A stretch of 64,000 bases of DNA from Zeugodacus cucurbitae. Its lineage: Eukaryota > Arthropoda > Insecta > Diptera > Tephritidae. The notes beneath the pieces were generated by a model, which was not told where the DNA came from, made no database searches, and saw only the letters and a program-made list of their open reading frames with translations. Positions 23,585 through 36,098 of the stretch are shown one piece after another. Both the position numbers and the translations under genes were made by a program. The stretch is from positions 2,681,501 through 2,745,500 of the forward strand of contig NC_071669.1 of assembly GCF_028554725.1 (NCBI RefSeq). Direction: 5' to 3'. Numbering within the stretch: position 1 is the stretch's first letter; every line of letters starts with the position of its first letter.

Positions 23585-23648
23585 ATGTCGCTTCCGTCGC
23601 CGTGCTCGCTACGCTTCTTCTGGTTTCTGTTCATCATAGCCGCTCATA
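23585..23648 (+). CDS. candidate first coding exon with signal peptide
   Basis: The ATG at 23585 sits in CAACATG, a near-ideal fly initiation context. It encodes MSLPSPCSLRFFWFLFIIAA and a following His. This has the layout of a secretory signal peptide: a short N-region with one Arg, a hydrophobic core of about ten residues (FFWFLFIIAA) and a polar end. After 64 bases the frame meets GTAAGT at 23649-23654, a perfect splice-donor hexamer, in phase 1. A signal-peptide exon ending in a phase-1 intron is the usual layout of immunoglobulin-superfamily and many other extracellular protein genes. No matching acceptor exon is recognised to the right within the window, so the intron would have to be long. 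The gene family is unknown. Chance occurrence cannot be excluded for such a short frame. Confidence 0.5.
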
Positions 23649-25130
23649 GTAAGTTGCTACAATTTTCCTCTTCCGCTTGCGCGCGCTCTCTCCATACATT
23701 ATCAACCAATTTGCCGTTTTTACTTCAGTTGTTATCTCTCTGACTGAATTTAAGTTGCTATTAATGTTAAGTCGTTCGTAGTTAATTCGTTCTGTGCTTT
23801 GAATGACGTTCATTATGAGTGGCTCTTTGTGAAAAAACAGCCATCAAAAAAAAGAAAAAAAAAATCAAAAAAAATTTTCTGAAAGAAGTCTACCAGAAAG
23901 CGTTCGAAAAAATGCTGAAAGATATACCGGAAAAAATATACCAACATATTATGTGTAACGACGTTGGAAAAAAAACAAGTTAAAATCCAGAAATAACACG
24001 CGCAAACGAAAATTTCCCAAATTAAGTCCAGCGTAAAGCGTGTATATTTCAGCAGCTTTGCGCCTTGGCCGCGTATAAATGTTAATAATAGAAATAAAAA
24101 TGCAAATGACCAGAAAATGTAGATACTGCGTCGCCGTCTTCCCGTCGAATTTCGGTCGGTGTGTGCGTCGTCCGCCACTTCCGGACGCAAATATTCTCGT
24201 CAGCTGCGACAACGCTTGCGGCCCTAACTGCTGTACAATTTTTTCGTCCAAATTTTTCTGAGTTTTTTTTGCCCTTACACGTCGTACTGTGTTGCGAAGC
24301 GTTAAGTGTACACAAATTAGTGAGGTCTGCACCTCAGCAGATATGCTGCAAGATATGTAAAGTAAGCCAAGCGTGGCATGCTATGCGTACTTGCCACATT
24401 TATGCTGCTGTAGCCTATTTTAGTCGGTATGAAGGTAGGCAAGCAAACTTCTTTCTGCTCATTACATTTTACTCAAATTTATTCAATTTCAAGTAATTTT
24501 CTTTCATGTTGTCGCCATTTGCTTTCCACTTGCTGATTTCGCTTTTATCTAACTGTGTGCCAGGTCTTTTTCTTCTCCTTTTTTGGGCATTTTTTTCTGC
24601 TGATTTAATGACCTGTTCGTCGTTAATTAATTTCGAAAATGTTTTGACGGTTTTTTTCGCAACAAATTGTGTGTAAGTAAATTATTATAACCCGCTGTTG
24701 TTGTTGTTGTTTTTTTCTTTTTTCTAATTTTTTTCTTATTTTTGTGTTGTATTGTTTCCCTTCCATATCCACGGTTCCTTTATTGAATGTTCATTCGCAT
24801 TATTACTGTTGGCTAAAAGTTAATGTCGCCATTAATTGATTATTTATTTGTATGGAAAAGAAGAAGCAGCATACTAGCTTGTAGGGCTAAGCAACTCTTT
24901 ATAGCGGAAGAATGTCAATGAAATAAGCAATTTGGGCAAATTGTTAGCTTGAGAACATTTTTAACGCTCGATTGATTTACTTGGGTATGCTTAAAGGAAT
25001 GCTAATAGACTTCTTGGGCTGCTAGCCTTTAAAAAAAGTTTGTGTCTTCAATAGATAAGCATTGAATAGTAAGCTGCTCGTTTCTCAAGCCTAATAGCGA
25101 TTTACTTTACAAATTTGACATAACTTGAAG
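23649..25130. other. intron-like stretch
   Basis: Begins with the GTAAGT donor. Contains poly-A tracts near 23847-23870 and T-rich blocks near 24700-24760. The open frames on both strands in 23813-24496 are low-complexity, and I do not call them genes. Confidence 0.45.
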
Positions 25131-25134
25131 ACAA

Positions 25135-26645
25135 AAGCTTTAGCGTTCGACAAAAGCTTCAGCTTTCGACAAAAGCTTTAACTGATCCACAGAAGCTTTT
25201 GTTGTGAAAGTGAGGTTATGTTGGTGTATCTGTGATACGACTTGGTTGAACGCCTGCTATTTCATCTTTCAAGCCCTCGTGGATGAGAAATCATGCCTCC
25301 ATACTGGAGGGATAAATAATCAATGTACCAGAAATAGAGCTTTAAGCTCAATTGGAATACAACATATTTGAGGTTGATGAGTTTAAAGCTCAGAAATAGA
25401 GCTTTAAGCCCAATTCGGTATATTATATATTCGAGGTTGATGAGCTTAAAGCTCTATTTCTGATACTCTACGAACTTTTCAAACGAAAATGTATGCCTTG
25501 ACTAGAAACATTATAGGACTATTAAAGTAGAATATTTGGAGCATGTATTATATATATAGTTCTAGATAACATTGTTTGAGAATGTTTTGAGTTATGTCCT
25601 TTTTGTATTTGGTATGTAATATTTCATTATTTTGAAGAAATTAACTTGTTTTGATATGAGGTTTTCAATTTCAAGCCTGAGATCCATAAAAATTATATAT
25701 GGTAAAACCGTTTTTATTGAAAATCGCACTTCTAACATTACAGCGAACTATAGTTCTCTATAAAATTAAGTGCCAAAGAGCATTGAAGCAAATCTCTTCA
25801 ATAAAACAATTAACGTTGCAAATTAAATAGGTCATCTTCGAAAAATTGCCGTAATCAGCCAACAATTTTATACAAAATTTGACCAAAGCTTTAGCTAAAC
25901 TTTCGACAAAAGCTTTAACTTTAAAGCTGTAAATGATCTCAACAAAGTGAGTCGACTTGATTGAATGCTTGACGGCTCAACTTTCAAGGCTACGTAGATT
26001 ACAATTTTGGTATTTATTAAACAATAAGTGGGGTATATATAAGATGTGTACCAAAAGTAGAGCTTTCAGCTCATAAACCACGAATATATAACGGATAAAT
26101 AAGAACTTTAAAACCGAAAATGTGTTCATTGACGAGGAACATCATGGTAATATTTGAAGAATGTTTTATGAATCTAGTTCTAGATTTCAATGCTTCGTAG
26201 ATGGTAGAGCTCTAAACTCATGAAACTCGATTTTACAACATATAACAGAGCATACATTAAGGTCACATTATAATTTCTTTTTATTGAATAACAATATTAC
26301 TTTTTCGTTCAAATCGCAAATTATATATTCTCATTATGCAACGCTTACACCCAGAAGTACCAGAAGTAGAGCTTTAAGCTCATCAGCCTCGAACAAATAA
26401 CGGATAAATAAGAACTTTTTAATCGAAAAGGTGTCCCTTGATGAGAAACATCGTGCTACGAATATTTGGAGCATGTTTTATGAATCTAGTTCTAGATTTC
26501 AATACTTCGTGGGTAGTAGAGCTTTAAGCTCATCAAATTCGATTTTACAACATTTAAGGTCACATTACAATTTCTTTGTATTGAATAACAATTCGTTCAA
26601 ATCTCAAATTATATATTCTCATTATGCAACACTTAAGCGAAATTG
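25135..26645 (+). repeat. complex repeat region built on GAGCTTTAAGCTC palindromes
   Basis: The near-palindrome GAGCTTTAAGCTC and variants recur at about 25337, 25399, 25442 (inverted), 26059, 26368 and 26519. A 21-bp inverted pair (25329-25349 and 25442-25462) could form a hairpin. Two direct copies of a block of about 290-310 bp occupy 26048-26340 and 26358-26635. They share ACGGATAAATAAGAACTTT, GTTTTATGAATCTAGTTC and ATTATATATTCTCATTATGC. Confidence 0.75.
25586..25885 (+). repeat. dispersed duplication, copy 1
   Basis: The block from TTGAGTTATG through TTTTTGTATTT, GTATGTAATATTTCATTATT, TTTTTCAATTTCAAG-like, AAAATTAAGTG and GTTGCAAATTAAAT to CAACAATTTTATA matches, in order, the block at 30615-30927. 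The copies are clearly diverged. There are no inverted ends or target duplication that I can see. Confidence 0.75.
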
Positions 26646-27212
26646 CGAAATTTTAAGTGCTTTGCAATTCTACTGGCAACATGATTAATTTGCTATTCAC
26701 TTTAACAGCGCAAAGTAATTTACATAAATGCATATTTTCAGCACCAGTTTTCACAAGGATTATAGATAAATATAACTTATGCATACACTTCAATAATTCT
26801 TATTGCTTAATGAGCTGGAAGATGGTTGTTAATCTTTTTTCTATTTTGTGCCACATACAAAGAATCACAAAAAAAGTACTCTTATGGATAGCAGATTAAT
26901 GCAAACAATACATTAGTCAAATGAACATTTGTTTGTAACAGTTTTGTTAAAATTTTATATTATTCTCATTCTCAGGCTGATTTTGTTTTTTTTTTTTGGC
27001 TTCGCTGATTTATTATTCCCGCTGGTTTGTAAGCAATAATGTAACAAATTAAACAGAACCATTAATAGACGATTACATGCATAGACGGGATGGTCTTGTA
27101 GAAAATGCTGTCATGAAGAGGAACTAGTGGGAGACTAGTACTTAATATAGTGAGAAAGGCAACTAGTTGGGTGGAGTATTTAATTAGAAATAAAAATTAT
27201 CAAAATTATTAT
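26646..27212. other. non-coding stretch
   Basis: AT-rich with a poly-T at about 26988-26998. Nothing recognised. Confidence 0.5.
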
Positions 27213-27684
27213 ATAACAAGAAAAAACGTTAACTTCGGCTGTACCGAAGCTAATATACCTTTCACAGGTGCATTTCTTTTAGTAACTATGTGTTTAAGCA
27301 AATCTAAAGACGTAAGAAAAAGAAAGTAAAAAAAATTTCGTGAAGATATGTAGTAAAATGCGGAAGTTTTCCATACAATCCCTTGATTCCGATCGTTCAG
27401 TTTGTATGGCAGCTATATGCTATAGTGGTCCGATATCGGCAGTTCCGACAAATGAGCAGCTTCTTGAAGAGAAAATAACATCTGCAAAATTTCAAAACGA
27501 TATCTCAAAAACGGAAAGACTAGTTCGTATATATACAGACAGACAGACAGACGGACATTGCTAAATCGACCCAGTTCAATATACTGATCGTTTATTTATA
27601 TACTTTATAGGGCCTCCGACGCTTCCTTCTGGATGTTGCTAACTTCGTGACAAGCTTAATATACCCTGTTCAGGGTATAAAAAT
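27213..27684. mobile_element. dispersed dipteran repeat with hairpin at each end
   Basis: The left part contains AACTTCGGCTGTACCGAAG, a stem of CTTCGG and CCGAAG (27233-27238 with 27244-27249). The right end contains a 20-bp near-perfect palindrome with arms TATACCCTG and CAGGGTATA (27660-27668 and 27671-27679). Between them lie TGTATGGCAGCTATATGCTA, AGTGGTCCGATATCGGCAG, a CAGACAGACAGACGGACAT run and TATACTTTATAGGG. I recall this order of motifs as a repeat present many times in fly genomes, but I cannot name its class with certainty. The 74-codon frame inside it is not a gene. Confidence 0.65.
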
Positions 27685-29369
27685 TTGTTAGAGGCATATA
27701 TTTCAGCCTCTAATTTTGAGGTATTTTTGAAAATTTTTAAAATCATTATTCGAAAAAATATTTTAGAAAATATAAAGAAATTAGTTTTGGGGAAAAATAT
27801 GCTAAAAATGAGTACTCGAGATATCATAATCAGTTGTAAAATTATAAAATTTAGTAAAAAAAAATATTTTTTCAAAAAATATATAAACTCATTGCACTCC
27901 CTACATGGTCACAAGGGACAAGTACATTATTTTTTTTTTGTTTTTTTTTTCTTTTTCCTCTACAACTTCCCCCTCCAACCGTGCTTTCTTCAGCAACTCG
28001 CACCAAATTACATTTACGCGATTTCTTCAGCAACACATCTGACCCAGGCAAAATTATTTATTAGAAGAGATACGAGAGCAAGAACAGCCACATTACCAGC
28101 AGTCCCTGGGGGATGCTTTACGCTTCAATGGCGTGAATGTTGCAGCAGAGCGCTAGATATGCACAGACACATGTATCTATGTATATTCATATATGTATGC
28201 ATTGGTGTGTGTGTGTTTGAGAAAATATGCGCAAACAAGTGCTGTTTGTTGTACTTCAAAAAAAAAAATAATACTAATGAAAACAAAAAAAAAAAAAAGA
28301 AATCGAAGAAAGCAAACGAAACAAGCACACCGCACCAGCCGTCGTACTCCCCTCAGTGGTTTGTAACTTGAAAATTAATTTGATTGGGAAATGCCACACA
28401 CACAAACACAAACGTAAACACGCACAGAAACAGAATTTCAATACTTATGTTGTAAGTGTAGTACAATTGTTGTAATTTATAAGCGATCATATCTTGGTAC
28501 AAAACGAACAAAAGCACTTATGTTGTACTTAGTATCTGTTTAAATTGCATTTATGCCTGCTTGAATTGCTTCGGTGGCGTTGAAAGTAGATGGTGGTGGC
28601 GGCCTGTTTCTGTTTCAGTTTCAATTTCTGTTTCAGTTACAATTTCAGTTTAGGTTCCCATACCCCACACCCCACATCACACACACTCCAGTGCCGCGAA
28701 TTATATGCTAATTGCTCATTTGTTGGTATCTCGTATCGTGTCGTATAAATTACACACCAATACTCGTATCGCTGCTATTTGTTTATTCCCCTGTGTGGTG
28801 TATGAAAAAGCGTTTGCCGCTTCCTGGTGATGCTTTCAATGTTTTGTAGTAGGTTATGACTGCACTTGAGTTCTTTATTACGCAATTTTGTACATCATTC
28901 AATGATTTGCCTGCCGCGCTAATGTTTTCCATAACCATACAGTCAGTGCGGCATTATGTTTGCTGCTGGTGATAAGTGATGATCTTCAACAAACATAGTT
29001 TATGCTGAATGGTGGTATTGAACTCATTAACATATGGAAAATGATGAGGAATTTTAAATGAAATGCGCACAATGAGCTTATAAACCATTTGAAATAATAG
29101 TTCTGCATGCCACTGATTTGCTTTGATCAGTAGTAGAATTTTATCGGTAATCTTTTATGAATATTGTACACTAAATTTATGCGTAATTTGGGATGATGTG
29201 GGGTTTTGAGGAATTTTTTATTGTTTTCAGAAACAATCTCAAATGGGCTACTCTGTACCACATAATTACCATCGAAATATTTTAATGGATGTTATGATCT
29301 TCCAAATTGATTTCTGGAGAGCTTTTCGAAAAAGCTAATAAAGTAAGGTAAAATATTCACGAAAATTAA
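27685..29369. other. non-coding stretch
   Basis: A frame open for 228 codons (27685-28371) is made of runs of Lys, Phe and Asn encoded by poly-A and poly-T, and I do not call it a gene. CA and TG microsatellites lie near 28205-28220 and 28395-28420, and TTTCTGTTTCAGTTTCAATT repeats near 28607-28645. Confidence 0.5.
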
Positions 29370-30115
29370 TGCGCGTAAATTTGAGGTTAGGTTCTGGAAG
29401 ACCCAATATATTTTCAGAACAGTTTTATACATGTATCTTCGATGATTGTTCATAAAAAACTCAACAGTCATAAGGGTAAATTTGAGGTTTAATTCTGGAA
29501 AATCCTGGTTTTAAAGTAGTTTATATCTATTGGACGATTCTTCATAAAAAACTCCAGAACTTAGGTTCTGGAAGATCCAATCCACTTTAAGACCAGTTTT
29601 ATATCTATTGGACGATTCTTCATAAAAAACTCAACAATCACACGCGTAAATTCGAGGTTAAGTTCTGGAAGACCCAATCTACTTTAAAACCAATTTGATA
29701 TCTATTGGACGATTGTTCATAAAAAGTCTACAGTCATACGCGTAAATTTGATGTTAGGTTCTGGAAGACCCAATCTACTTTAAAACCAGTTTGATATCTA
29801 TTGGACGATTGTTCATAAAAAACTCAACAGTCATATGGGTAAATTTGAGGTTAAATTCTGGAAGACCCAATCTATACGCGTAAAATTGATGTTAAGTTCT
29901 GGAAGACCCAATCTACTTTAAAACCAATTTGATATCTATTGGACGATTGTTCATAAAAAGTCAACAGTCATACGCGTAAATTTGAGGTTAAATTCTGGAA
30001 GACCCAATCTATACGCGTAAAATTGATGTTAGGTTCTGAAAGACCCAATCTACTTTAAGACCAGTTTTATATCTATTCAACGATTCTTCATAAAAAACTC
30101 AACAATCATGCTGGT
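29370..30115 (+). repeat. minisatellite, 96-97 bp unit with interleaved 41-bp partial units
   Basis: TTCTGGAAGACCCAATCTA or a close variant occurs at 29663, 29759, 29856, 29897, 29993 and 30034 (more diverged copies lie before 29663). The spacings are 96, 97, 41, 96 and 41. Full units contain ACTTTAAAACCA, TATCTATTGGACGATT, TTCATAAAAA and ACGCGTAAATTTGAGGTTA. The 41-bp units skip the middle section, giving a 97+41 higher-order pattern at the right end. Confidence 0.9.
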
Positions 30116-30614
30116 GCAGAAAACCATTTTCAAGGTATGGAAAACCGATACTTTTGATACCGAATCTTATATTCCAAAATTCGTTTGGTTCATTGCCAGA
30201 AATATATAAGGCACATGTAATTTTATATGATTTTGATTGACACCACGTAGAAGATTCCACACTTTCCAGGGGTATTGATACAATTTTATTGATTTCTGTT
30301 AGAAAATTCTGATAAATCGGTTGTTTTGTAGCGTAGAACTTGTTTCAAGAGAATCTCGAATGTTTTGGATTACAATTGTTTCAGAAAACACTAAATAGAT
30401 ATCATCCAACTCTTTTAAGTTCGAAAATGTCAGAGTTCTTTTAAAATTTTTGCGAAAGATAATGTAGCGATCTTCTTGCAAGAAAGCATTGATTTAGTTT
30501 CATCAGTTTTATTGATTCTCTGAGATCGTTTTGACGGAATTTGAAAAGATATAATATTCTAAAAATATCTGGTGGTGTTTTATGAATTTTTTTCTGCAGA
30601 AAATAGTTTTGAAA

Positions 30615-30927
30615 GGTTTTCAGTTATGCCTTTTTTGTATTTCGTATGTAATATTTCATTATTTAGAGGAAATAAACTCGCTTTGAGTTAAGTTTTTCAA
30701 TTTCAAGACTGAGATCTATAAGAATTATATGCTAAAAGACCACTTCTTATTGGAAATCACATTTAGCATTCTACCAAACAAAAGCTTCAACTAAAATTAA
30801 GTGTCAAAGCGTATTACAAGCAAATCACTTCATTAAAACAATTAAAGTTGCAAATTAAATGGGTTTTCTTCGAACAAATTGCAGTCGTCAGCACAACAAA
30901 TTGCCAACAATTTTATAAAATTTGCAC
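30615..30927 (+). repeat. dispersed duplication, copy 2
   Basis: Second copy of the block described at 25586-25885, in the same orientation about 5 kb away. Shared landmarks include CGTATGTAATATTTCATTAT, AAAATTAAGTGTCAAAG, GTTGCAAATTAAATGGG and CCAACAATTTTATA. Confidence 0.75.
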
Positions 30928-31849
30928 TAAATGCAAACAAAGAAAGTGGACGAAAGAAAAAAACAACAAAGCCAAGTCAGCTGAAGGCATAAGTGTGGAC
31001 TAAAGAAAATTTATGCAAATTGACGGCGCTAATAATGGGAATTCACACCGATTGTGGCACTTAATTCACCATTATATGTATGAATGTGTGTATGGATGTG
31101 TGTGTTTTGAACGCTTGTGCGCTGGACACATGATTGGATAATTAAAATTTGAATATTAATAACAGTCATAGCATTGTTGTTGCAGTTGCAAATAAACGCA
31201 GGCCGCGCGGCAGTTGATTAGTGGCAAATGCCAGCTAATTTCATATAATTGGCAGACGAATCAAATGCATAAAATGCACTTTTAGACAAATACCAGCGAG
31301 CATATATGAGTGTATATGTGTTCTTATGGACGCGCTAATGCTTTTATATAAAAATGATATATGCGCTGCTGGCATTAAATATGCGCTGATGACCGCGCTA
31401 GCGCAATTCGCAGCAGAAGGCAAGCCATACAATCAAACGTATTGGGTAATTATTAAGCAGCGCGTAATTTGGCTAGCAGGTAGCATGGAGAGTGGATGAG
31501 CAGGTGAGAGCATTGGAAGCAAGGACAATGGCGCTAGAGTTGGGAATATTTGATTGACTATTGTGTAATGGCTTGGGTTGTACAAATGCTAAGCCACAAT
31601 CATGCATTTATGTATTTATGTATGTGTGTAATCGGTTAATTTTATCCATATTGTAAATATAATAACTTAATGAGTCTAACAGCTTTAAAGTAGGCGATTG
31701 TTGGCGCGATTATACGAGCGCTTATTCACAAGCCGTCATTTGTCTCGCTGTTAATATGTCATCTATCATGCGCATACGTAAGTAATAAAGCGATTAAAAT
31801 AATTAACGGTTAAACTTTTACATGCTATTTATGGTTTATGACAAACGCT
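30928..31849. other. non-coding stretch
   Basis: Mixed composition with short TGTGTG and TATGTATG runs. No gene or element was recognised. Confidence 0.5.
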
Positions 31850-34180
31850 ACCTACATATGATTATACCTTTCATGTCACACTTTTCAATATTATATTTAA
31901 AATATATTTATAATTTTGAAAAAAAGATTTTGAAATATATTTTTATAGAATAGATTTTAATTATATTTTAAATTTTCATTATTTTTTTTTTATATATTTC
32001 CCAAAAAAATGCATGTAAAACCCTTTTCTGAACTAGAAAATTATTTATTGCATACCTTTAGGCGCAAAGGATATTTTTCCAAATTTTCCTATGATATGAC
32101 TTTCAAACAACCAATAACTAATCAAACCTTAATTAAGATATTATTTTCATGAAAAAAAAAATATTGCAAAAATTATTAAAAATTAATTATAGCATTTTCG
32201 ATATTTTTAGCAATATTTAAAAATTTCAAAACTTAATTTTAAAATATTTAACATTATCATTTTCGATATTTTTCGCGAAAAAATTAATGCTAAATTCGCT
32301 TTAATCCTCAAAAATCAGATATTGCCTACATTTAGGCGTAATTAATTATTAATAAAAATTTTCCATTGATGCGAGTTGTCAATATTAGTTTAAAAAATTA
32401 CTTTAAACGCTAATTAAAATATTTCACAAAAAAAATGATTCGTAGAACCGCTTTTATGCTAAAAATCATATACTGCCTACTTTTAGGCGCAATTAATAAT
32501 TTTTAAATTTTTTCTAAGATTCGAGTGCTTAATAAAACATACATACTATAAAACCTTAATTTATTTTTATAAATATTATTTTTTCATACAAGAAAGGCTT
32601 TTAGTAAAGAGAAAAGTAGCTTATCTTGGTTCAAACCGTACATTTTTTGTTGGTTTTTAGATACTTCGATTGTGGCATTTATTTAGTTAATTGCTCAGCA
32701 TTTTAACCAACTTTTTTTATTAACCAGCTACAGCTTTAAAAGCGTATCAAAATATTATTTTATTACTTTTTCTCCTAGGCGGATTTAGTTAATTTTCCAC
32801 GCACATATTTGATGCAGGCGTAATTGCTTTTGGTAAGCAGCTTAACATTTAATTATTTATGTGCCATAATTAGCATTTCATTAAAAGGCAATTTAAAGCC
32901 TTTGTAGCATTATAATTAAAAAGTTCAAACGCTAAAAAAAAAATTGAGTGAAATTAATAAGCGGTTGCAAACCCTTTTGGGAAATAAATTTTCACTGAGG
33001 CAAAAAAAAATTATATAATATAAAATTTCAATATGGTTTTAATGAAAAACAAAAATATTAAATTCAAGTTAAAAAAATTAAATGATATTAAATATTTCTG
33101 TGTATTTAAATTCGAAAAAAAAATTAAATTAAATTGTATAAGTAATAAAATATAAATATAGTAATAAATATATATTTTGTTAAAAAAATTATTCAGAATT
33201 AAAAAAAATGTATTTTTTATAGAATTTAAAATTAATTTAAAAAAAATGTTCAGTTTATATTTCAAAGATGATTTATGTTTGTTTAAATACTTTCTAAATG
33301 TCGTTCATAAGCTCCAAAAATATATTTAGTTGTACGAAATTTTAGTGAGATTAATTCATACATAAAACAAAATAAATTTTTTTTAAATTTTTTTTTGTTC
33401 TTTTAATTAAAATTAAAAAAAATGATTTTATTAAATTAAAATTTGTAATTAAAAAATAATTTTAATTAAAAAATATCATTATTTTGTATTTAATTTTCAA
33501 CAGAAAAATGTTTTTATTAATTTTTTTTTATTAAAAAATATAATATTTTTGTTTTTAATTTTCAAAAAAATTGTTTTTATTAAAAAAGTTTAAAATTAAA
33601 AAAATATCAATTTTATATATTTAACTTTCAGAATTCTCAATCAATTAAAATAAAAAAAATTGTTTTTATTAAAATTTTTTTTTAATTAAAAAATATCATT
33701 ATTTAATTTATTTAAAAATTAAAAAAAAAATGTTTTTAATAAAAATAATTTTTTGAAATTAAAAAAATATCAATATTTTATAGCAAAAATATCAATTTTT
33801 TTTAATTTAACTTTCAGAATTCAATCAATCTCAATCAATCAAATTAAAAAAAAAATGTTTTTATTAAAAAAAAAATTTGAAAATAAAAAAAAATCCAAGT
33901 TTTTTATATTTAACTTTCAGAATTCTCATTCAATCTCAATGAATTAAAATTAAAAAAAAGAATGGGTTTATTAAATAAACAATTTTAATTAAAAAATATA
34001 TTTTTTTTGTATTTTATTAAAAAAAATGTTTTTTTTTACCAAAGTTTTTATTCAGTATTTCATTTTTTTGTATTTAATTCTCAAAAAAATTTTTTTTGAA
34101 ATTCAAAAAAATATCAATTTTAATATATAATATTCAGAATTCTCTAAATATTTTCGATTAAAAAAAATTAAAAGCCTTAA
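31850..34180. repeat. extremely AT-rich region with degenerate internal repeats
   Basis: Over 2 kb of almost pure A/T. A TTTAGGCGYAA motif recurs at about 32058, 32331 and 32481, preceded by GCCTACWTTTAGGC in two of the three. From 33000 the sequence is made of alternating AATTAAAAAAAA and TTTTTATTAA blocks. TTTAACTTTCAGAATTC recurs at about 33618, 33811 and 33907, and a related TTCAGAATTCTC at about 34132. Frames here are composition artefacts. Confidence 0.8.
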
Positions 34181-36098
34181 AACTCCATTTGAACCATTAG
34201 ATATCTCCCATAAAACAAATTCAAGCCATCTTCCACTCAACTGCCACGCGAATTGCTAACCTCCTCCACGTATTCGCCAAATCGCTTTTCAAACTATCAC
34301 AAAGTGCATTGACTTACTACAAAGTTCCAGCAACAACAACAGTAACAACAAAAACTAACAAAGTGCATTCGCAAAATGCGTGTGTGTTTTTGCTGTCACG
34401 CATTGTTAATGGGTTTTGTTGCCGCGCTGTGACCACATGTCGCTTCAGCAACAACAAGAACAACAAATCGCCAGTGTCATGCATATGCAATGGCATAACA
34501 GAAATAAAGTGCGCGCATGTATGTGTGTGTGCGTGCGTTTAAAATGTATAAAAATAAAAAGCGCTTAGTAAAATGTGGAAAATTTGCAATCACGCCACAC
34601 ATATGAGCCGACAGCGGCAAGTTGCAATTGCAGCTGCCGCGGCGCACCGGTGCGACGGGCTGGAAAATTTTCCACGCAACGCTGTAATGGAGGCTTCATA
34701 ATTTATTTACGCATACAGTTTGCTTGCAACGCAGCGGCAGAAATGTGAAAGAAGCAAATGCGACGTGAAGAAAGTTCGGAAGACAGCGAAGGAGAAAGAA
34801 AGAGAAAAAGAGAGAGAGGGAGAGATGGAGAGATGGAGGTGTTGTAAGCAAAGTGGGCGCAGCACAAAAGGCAGGGCTAACAAGTCGGCTCGCGTCGATT
34901 GGAAGACCTTAAGAAATTACACGCCATTAAAAATGTGTTTTTTTTGCTTGCAGCAAAGGGGAAAAAGGCTGGCTGTGGAGACTCACTCACATTAGGCGCG
35001 TATCCTTGCAATTTCAACCTGAAGTAGTGGCATTAAAAATGCATAATCACACTGGCATTTTGCAATTTGACTACAATAGCGAAATTGCATGAAATGCGCT
35101 GGAAATATATGATTAAATAACATGTGACGTGCGCTGTGACCTTTCCGGCACCGGGGGCAACGCGATGAGGAGTTGGCTTACTTACACCAACCACTGCCGC
35201 AACGCACTTGTAACTGGCCATAAGGTCCAGTAATAACTCATGCCTGTCTGCCTCATACCTCATACCGCCACAATTTCATAATCGCCTGCATGCGTGCCAC
35301 AAATCACGGCGTAAGCTTCGCAGCGCAAAAACAAGGAAACTAAAAATATATTTATATGTGCGTTAAAAAAGCGTTTTCCTTTATTTATAATTCATATTTT
35401 AAACACCCAACACGCTTAGTATGTATTAAAAGCGATTTTCCTACTTTTAGACGCACGCACACACACACACACGCAAGTGCAAGTACATCACGCAGTGTGC
35501 GCTCACGCATGTATTATTTTTGCAGCGGTGTTTGTGTGGCAAGTGTAGCTGTAATGCGTTTTAATTTGTGCAGCTTATGACATGCATGCTAATGCAATAC
35601 CACATGCATTTAATTACTTGCAACACGCAGCGCACACATGCGTGCCACACACACATTTATAATCGCGCTGAGCCGCAAACGCACCAAAGACCACAAGTGC
35701 ATTAGTCATACGCATTGAACGGAGTTAAATATGAAAAAAAAACATAAAAATAGAAAACTTAAAATGCAAATAATAAATATAAGTTATGTGTATTTGGATA
35801 AGGATGTCAGTGGAAATAAATAAATATTCACTTGTCATGCTCTGAAACATCAAGTTGCAAATGCCAACGGGCAATGGTGCGTGTAGTGGCTAGCAAATCG
35901 CTATGGAAACGGAAACAGTTGTGGAAACCAATTACTCATAACAGAAATGAAAAAATTGTATGTGAAGTCATAATTCGAAAGTATTTCGAGGAGAAGCATG
36001 ATCATCTAATCCAAACTATTTCACTTCTGGCTACCTTTAAACTAGGACCGGAAAGCTATTGAAAATCGATATATGTATATAAATATCAGAGACCATAT
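34181..36098. other. non-coding stretch
   Basis: Less AT-rich. Contains CAACAACAACAG runs (34330-34350), a GAGAGAGAGGGAGAGATGGAG tract (34809-34838) and a CACACACACACAC run (35457-35472). A minus-strand frame starting near 35263 crosses a GTAAGT donor match at about 35177-35182, but nothing else supports an exon. Confidence 0.45.

Noticed and set aside
23813..24332. Two minus-strand frames of 125 and 127 codons.
   Set aside because: Phe-rich peptide from poly-A on the + strand; overlapping frames on both strands are open across the same stretch.
27685..28371. The longest open frame in the window, 228 codons on the + strand.
   Set aside because: Its peptide is runs of Phe, Lys and Asn from poly-T and poly-A tracts, with no domain, and its start overlaps the end of a dispersed repeat.
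29370..30115. Regular repeat spacing that might suggest a CRISPR array.
   Set aside because: Units are 96-97 bp with no constant short repeat and unique spacers, and the genome is eukaryotic.
33000..34180. Repeated TTTAACTTTCAGAATTC resembling splice acceptors.
   Set aside because: It is part of a degenerate AT-rich repeat unit and no open frame follows any copy.
35177..35263. Minus-strand frame starting MRYEADRHELLLDLMASYKC that crosses a GTAAGT.
   Set aside because: A GTAAGT hexamer is expected by chance several times per strand here; there is no leader, domain or promoter to support an exon.
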